64,000 nt of DNA from Arctopsyche grandis. Its lineage: Eukaryota > Arthropoda > Insecta > Trichoptera > Hydropsychidae. The stretch is from the NCBI RefSeq assembly GCF_051622035.1, contig NC_135358.1, forward strand, positions 23,068,501 to 23,132,500. Reading direction: 5' to 3'. Shown in pieces: positions 58,233 through 64,000 of this stretch. The position numbers and the translations under genes are program-made. A model generated the notes under the pieces. It had not been told where the DNA came from, made no database searches, and worked only from the letters and a program-made list of their open reading frames with translations. Position 1 is the stretch's first letter. Each line of letters opens with the position of its first letter.

Positions 58233-60335
58233 ATGGCGGTAATTTTGGGAAAATTAGTTGACTTGTATAACTTTTTAAATAACGACATCAGCGGTAAGTT
58301 CGTTTAAATGAAGCACAGCCAGACAACATTTATTTTTATCTAACAAATTTTTAAGACTATAATTAACTCACATATAATATATAATCACCAGTTTAAGTTT
58401 GAAGAAAACTATTAAAAGTTGTGTTTGCTGGTCATCGTTCTGAAGTAGACTTGAAAATAAGATTGATTTTATTTAATATGGTGTAATTCTAGATCCTCGT
58501 ACTCAAGATTGGTTCCTGATGAACAACCCGTTTCCTGGTTTGGCAATATTAGCCCTGTACTTGTACAGTGTATTCGACTTCGGCCCAAAGCTCATGTCTA
58601 AAAAACCAGCATTCTCTCTCAAATATACTTTGATATTTTACAACTTCATCCAAATTATAGTATGTGTGTACATCGTTTATCAGGTAAACGAATTTTATTT
58701 TATTTTTCTACTGTCATTAACTATATCTGTTTATTATTATTAATGTAGAATAAAAAAAAAGACATATGTGTATGTATCAGTTGCGTACGGTGGTGTTGAT
58801 GTGCTGTGTATGAAAAATTAAAAAAAGTAATATTTTTTAAAACCAATTTTATTATTATTTATACATTAATTCGATTCTTTGCTCTTTAGACATGAACTTT
58901 TCAATTTCACTTTTGTAAAATTAATTTTTCATACACAGCACACCCAACATCAGCACCTATGTACCCCACAGGTATGTATAAATATTCATATTAAATTTAA
59001 TTGCAGATAAACCTAATAAACTTAAAATTGATATGTATTGTTAAAATAAAGGAGGTATGTAATGAGCTTATCTGATAATAATATAATATTTTATTTTTGT
59101 TTACTATTTTAGAGTTTAATACTAGCGTTGGCAAGTGGATATAAATTGTTATGTGAACCCGTGGTGGTGAACGATGATCCAATTTCAATTGAGATTGCGT
59201 GGAAAGTCTGCTATGCATACTTTATTGTAAAAATTATTGATTTGTTAGATACAGTAAGTGGACATACCAATTGTTGGCACTTTAAATTATTGCAAATGTA
59301 TTCTGGGTTCAATTGTTGACCTCAAAAAACAATAAATATTATTTGATTAGTAGTATTAGCCAAATGTTGAAACTGCGATAGCAAACGTTCTTTTTTATTA
59401 TTTTAGGTTTTTTTCGTTATGAGAAAGAAGCAAAAGCAAGTTACATTTTTGCATGTGTACCACCATGCTGGAATGGTGATGCTATCTTGGTCAATTGTCA
59501 AATGGTTACCAGGTAAATTTTATTTAATTTATATCAAAACTTTTTTAACTACGATGAAATGAAATAGTTTGCTAACTATGTTGTATCACAAGTTTTTCAC
59601 AAATGCGTTAAGACAAGTATTTTATTTTCATTTTTATATATGTAGTTAATTTTCAATGAAATATGATCATGCATGAAAATCAAAAAAAATTGGAATGGAA
59701 ATTAGTTATACTTTGGTTCGTCGATTCACTAAATAAAATAATGGTGTAGGAAATATTGTAAGAAGGTACATATGAGCCGTTATAATTGAAAGTGGCATAA
59801 GTCCACTTTTATTCATTTCGAGAAATATCTCGCAAAACATTAAATATAATGCGTTAAATTAAATATTTGCTTTTAGCAATATTTAAAAATACTGGTGGCC
59901 TGTAATATGTTTATTCTGCTTTTCCAAGATTCTGGACATATTGAATTAAAGGAAGTGATAACAATTTATGAATTGAGTCAAACAGAAATAGGGTTTTGGG
60001 GCTGAAAATTGGACTTTCGCTACTTATGTATATGTACATAGCAGCTCATGTAATGATTTAGTATAATGCTAAAAGTAAACTAATACAATTTATAAACAGG
60101 AAATCATTATCGGGGGAAGGAGGAGGGGGGAATCATGCATGAATCATGAATCAGGGGGAATGCAATTTAACTTTAATTCTATAAATAATGAGTCAATATG
60201 ATTTTTTTTATAAATGTATATCTTTAATTCAACATGTTTTACTTTGTATTCTATTTGATAGAAGTATTTTTATCTATGCACAATTAAGGCACAAATATAT
60301 TTTAGCGACATTTGTCCATATGAATCGAAACATTT

Positions 60336-60405
<70 letters not shown>

Positions 60406-61040
60406 TTGCTAAAAGTCAGATCCCAATTAACGAATCGTTTGAATTGCCGATAAGAAATGAAAATTATTATGATCTTGGGTGCATATTCGTTAGTTGGGGA
60501 GACGGCTCAATATAAGATATGAATCACAGTTGCAATTTTCCCTTAGATACTATAAAATATCTACAATCATTGACAAAAACACTAAGATTTAAAAGCATTA
60601 TATTATATAATAATATTAATAAAATTGTTTCAGGTGGACATGGCATAATGTTAATTATTATAAATTCATTCGTTCACACTATTATGTATGGATATTATTT
60701 ATTAGCAGCCCTTGACGACTCGTATAAACAATCAATTTGGTGGAAAAAACATGTTACACAACTTCAAATTGTAAGAAAATAGTATATATCAACATTAGAA
60801 ACTATTACTAGCGATATTAATAATAATAATTTAGTTCTTGATAATGAATGTTTGTTCCTATTTTTATTTCAGATACAATTTGGATTGCTATTTTTTCACT
60901 TCATATCGGTTTTCATTGTAGATGGATGTCAATACCCGAAATTACCATCGCTTATTTTGATACCTCAAAACTTGTTTTTAGTAATTCTTTTTACAGACTT
61001 TTACTTGAGGGCTTATCATTCAAAGAAAAATATTTCTTAA
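58233..61040 (+). CDS. ELOVL-type very-long-chain fatty acid elongase, 6 exons
   Basis: ER membrane 3-ketoacyl-CoA synthase that adds two carbons from malonyl-CoA to a fatty acyl-CoA. Exons 58233-58293, 58493-58683, 59113-59253, 59407-59512, 60634-60770, 60873-61040 join in phase to 267 residues. Typical opening DPRTQDWFLMNNPFPGLAI, then FGPKLM.KKPAFSLKYTLIFYNFIQ, KIIDLLDTVFFVMRKK, the catalytic histidine box HVYHH at 147-151, and a later NSFVHTIMYGYYLLAAL (MYxYY) block. Several hydrophobic helices fit the seven-span topology. The C-terminus KKNIS carries a weak ER dilysine signal. Belongs to the insect ELOVL1/7-like group; substrate chain length is unknown. MITEs lie in introns 2 and 4. Confidence 0.93.
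58786..58968. mobile_element. MITE in elongase intron 2
   Basis: Inverted ends: GTGTTGATGTGCTGTGTATG and AAAAATTAA on the left, and GCTGATGTTGGGTGTGCTGT, GTATGAAAAATTAA reverse-complemented from the right. About 180 bp, ends approximate, no clear duplication. Confidence 0.6.
59773..60048. mobile_element. 276 bp MITE with TA-like target, copy B
   Basis: Inverted copy of 15027-15304: GAGCCGTTATAATTGAAA at the left, ACTGGTGGCCTGTAATATGT and TTTATTCTGCTTTTCCAAGA in the middle, and GCTCA at the right. The ~50 bp hairpin of copy A is reduced to CATTTCGAGAAATATCTCG. It is in elongase intron 4. Confidence 0.65.
60338..60401. repeat. (TA)n microsatellite
   Basis: About 30 TA units in elongase intron 4. 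Confidence 0.9.
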
Positions 61041-61111
61041 TAAATTTATAATACATAATAAAAAATAATAATTTCAAAAATTGTTTTCTATAAATTTAAT
61101 TCTATGTTGGT

Positions 61112-62552
61112 TTATTTGCAAAGTTCATCTAAAAGTTTACCTTTGACTATTTTAATAACGTCCGGATGACAAAACGAATCTACAATGGCACTTAAAAGAC
61201 GATCTTTTTTCGGTATCTTTTCATCGACCGCTTCATCAAAATTTGATTGACCATATTTACTCACATTATCTTGCAAAATTGTGATCAAATCATTGTTGTT
61301 TAATTCTTCGACAGTTATTGCATGACATGATTTTTTAATGGTATCAATGGCAATGTCCGTTTTAGATATGTCATCTGATTTTGAACATTGTGAAATATCC
61401 TCATGTTCTTTGGATTTAAATTCCAGGTATTTTTGAACAGTCACATCAACTTGGAATATCGATACAGTCAACGGCAAATCGGATACGTCTTCCTAAAAAA
61501 TTTAGATAAATTAACATAATTACAAAGCAAAAACATCACAATACAACTTTATTGTAGCAATATTTAAATCAGTTATTAAATTAATGGAATTATAGATAGG
61601 AAATATTTTTGTTATTTGCTGTATTTAAACTGTTCTTATGTATTTTCCTTGTCACTGGTTAATTTTCAGAATCTAACTACCCATTTTGACATCATGCTGA
61701 TGGTGTAAGCATCTTTAGACATAAAAGCATTTCGAGGGAAGCACAACTCTTATTATTTTATATAATTTATACATATTCTTGTAATACTCACTTCATTTGG
61801 ATTAACTATATCTTTTAAGTCTTTTTCAGTTAAATCTTTTCCGATCTGTGCTACTAACATACGTATCAACGCTTCGTCTATCTGATTTTCAGTATCAGTT
61901 TTTGCCTGAAAAATATATTCATCAAGCTATTAAGAACACAGATATACATGAAAAAAAAAATAGTTTAAGTAATTAACGAACATGTGGAATCCAAGTATTA
62001 AAACTAATTCCGATCGCGTCCACGTGTTGGACGTAATGCCACCACTTTGGAGGTACTATAAGAGCATCACCTGGTTCTAGCACAACCATTCTACAACCAC
62101 TCAATCCTAGTAACAAAACAAAAAAGTATACATTTATTTCTAAACAGATACATTTATAATATGAAATATATTTCAAATCATACTTTTAAAAGCGTCTAGG
62201 TTTTTTGGTGAAAAGAAATTTAATTTACTATAAATACTAGATTCTTCATAAGGCACTCTAGTGGGGTTTAAGCCACCGGAATCGGGCGGGAACATAAGCC
62301 ATCTTTTTCTTAAAAAGAAAAAAAATGTTTAGGTTAACATAAAATATACGTATAGGTATGTACAAAACCAATAAAATGTTAGTATTTTAGGCATTCTTAG
62401 TTGATAGTGCATACTTGCCGAAAGCTTGTACAACAATATTTCGACCGTACGTATCCTGATGACATGGAGTGTGAGCACCGTTGCTTCCAATCCATATAGT
62501 GGAGTCTGCGGCACCGCGTTCATTGTAACCGAAGCAGTCCCATAAAATCTGC
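61112..62552 (-). CDS. HSPBAP1: HSPBAP1-type JmjC-domain protein, 3' part only
   Basis: Cupin/JmjC family of Fe(II)/2-oxoglutarate oxygenase-like proteins; human HSPBAP1 binds HSPB1. Visible exons in transcript order: about 62552-62415, 62308-62184, 62106-61982, 61905-61792, 61492-61112, in continuous phase. Motifs: STIWIGSNGAHTPCHQDTYG with the HxD iron ligands, FGKKRWLMFPPD, NPTRVPYEESS, VLEPGDALIVPPKWWHYVQ with the distal His, SFNTWIPH, then EALIRMLVAQIGK. The last exon encodes a 127-residue acidic tail. The N-terminal part (about 100 residues in relatives) should lie further along the minus strand, but I see no matching exon up to 64000; it probably lies outside the window. Confidence 0.88.
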
Positions 62553-64000
62553 TGTTAATATAAAAACAAAGAATTTATTTATAAATGAACTTGAAATTTT
62601 TATTTCATTACTTATGTAAGGATAGGACAGTGATTTTTTTTCAAATCAACTATGTACGTACATATGTGTATGATGTAGTTGTTATATTTAACGTTTTGAA
62701 AATTTGAAGTTGAAAATTTCCATATTGACATTTTAATTATTTGTCTAGTCACATACGATATAACTTAAATGGAATATATTTAATAAATATACACAACACA
62801 AATTATACATAACAACAAATACATAATTATAAATAAAATTATATTATACATAATAACAAATACACAAATGTAATAAGTCGTGTTTTCAAGTACACACTAT
62901 TTAAATATTACTTACTAATGATGTAAAAATCTAATTATAAATAGGGATTATTTTATTAAGGTATTGATAGATACCAATACAATATACTTATATATATACA
63001 TATGTTAACCTTCTGGATCAATTATTTCTTCTAGTATCAATAACTAATTCTATGGTGGTTACTAATTTTTCACATTTACATGTCTTTTTCATTGCATTTG
63101 TATGTCTAATTATTACTCCGCCCAAAAATGTATTAAAATGACTAATCATTCTTTTAAAAATATTAAAAATAACACAAATTTTCAATATATTTCGAATGAT
63201 CGTTGATATTTCGTATTTCGTACTAATACGAAATAAAGCAACATTATTAAAATAAAGCTACCAGGCATATCAGTATTCCGGGATTATCTCTGTTTTATGC
63301 TTCTGGTCTCGGCGCCTTGGAGGGACCTTTCAGGACAACAAAAAGAAAGGAAAACTAATCTCTTTTCTATCTCATTAAATAATAAGTGGTTGCTGAAATC
63401 GAAATAATTATTTATTGTTACATCGTTAAGAATTTACATTATTACATTAAGAAAAAAAGGGGTGAGATAGAGAGCGCGAATCGTAATCTAGATCTCGAGA
63501 CTAATCCCCAAGCTAGCTGATGGGCGAATGCGATCCAAAAGTCTTAAAGGCCACAGCGCCTAAATCTAAATAAATCCCTTCAGTCTCAGATAAGACATAA
63601 ATCCATAATATGAGACTAATACAATTGCCTACATGAGTTTTGAAAATTTTGAAATTAATTTCGATTTAAATAATTTGTTTTATCAAAATAAGTTACAAAA
63701 TTTTAAGATAAAATTTTGGTCAATTATTTTCATCCAAACAAATAAAAAGTATGAATATATAATATTTATGGATGAATTCTCTTAACCCTTTGGCTGCTAC
63801 GAGGTTTTTCAATGTCCAAGCGAAAAATGCTAACATTTGTAATTATTTTGAAAAAAATTAATATAATATTTTTTTTTACATACTTACTTCGCCGAACACT
63901 CGTAATTTTTATAATACTTTATATACATTTTTAAGAAGCAGTCGTGGACTCGTGCTCTCTCTTTCTGTCTTGCTTTTACATGCGTGCGTGCGAAAGAGAT
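62553..64000. other. Upstream stretch with possible repeat ends
   Basis: Mostly AT-rich. A less AT-rich patch at about 63250-63600 (CTGGTCTCGGCGCCTTGGAGG, GGGGTGAGATAGAGAGCGCG) looks repeat-like, but its family and ends are unclear. At about 63785 AACCCTTTGGCTGCTACGAG resembles a piggyBac-like MITE end (compare 24404). It may be intron sequence of the HSPBAP1-type gene. Confidence 0.35.

Overview
This window is nuclear DNA of an insect. It is AT-rich, its genes are split by GT-AG introns (one GC-AG), and its gene families (Rab8, ELOVL, the NDFIP, PRELID1 and HSPBAP1 homologues, insect-type aldo-keto reductases, a 27 kDa haemolymph-glycoprotein-like secreted protein) are animal or specifically insect. 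It also carries a BEL/Pao retrotransposon and many short inverted-repeat DNA elements (MITEs). I cannot name the order from the sequence alone.

Layout. 329-1161: Harbinger-like short element. 1419-4826 (+): a complete 14-exon ACSF3 (mitochondrial malonyl-CoA synthetase). 5288-9562: two copies of a ~430 bp sequence facing each other, enclosing a LINE tail, a solo LTR and a MULE-type transposase relic. 9959-10588 (+): CZIB, a small zinc protein. 12185-15720 (-): NDFIP, a Nedd4-ligase adaptor, six exons. 16242-18400: second solo LTR, a 142 bp palindrome, and relics of hAT and Tc1/mariner transposases. 19337-21087 (+): aldo-keto reductase 1. 22770-23195: palindromic hAT-like MITE. 23295-26408 (-): PRELID1, whose short first exon lies 2.2 kb upstream beyond a piggyBac-like MITE. 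26943-34134: BEL/Pao element with near-identical LTRs. 34223-34727: one MITE inside another. 35835-40842 (+): Rab8, with LINE and palindromic MITE insertions in its introns. 43224-45190 (-): N-acetylneuraminate lyase. 48228-55316 (+): aldo-keto reductase 2, with a 4.9 kb first intron. 56486-57199 (-): intronless secreted 27 kDa glycoprotein-like gene. 58233-61040 (+): ELOVL fatty-acid elongase. 61112 to about 62552 (-): 3' part of an HSPBAP1-type JmjC gene; its 5' exons are not visible.

The host genes are unrelated housekeeping or metabolic genes on both strands, with no operon-like logic. Several have lipid themes (ACSF3, PRELID1, ELOVL), but I regard this as coincidence. The unusual content is the mobile DNA: at least ten MITE families, many with intact target-site duplications of 8 or 9 bp, and clear nesting. 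I found no CRISPR array, tRNA or rRNA gene, and nothing I would call a new biological system. The best leads are the MITE families, the MULE-associated inverted repeat, a one-base reading-frame mismatch at a CZIB splice junction, and a possible upstream ORF overlapping the lyase start codon.
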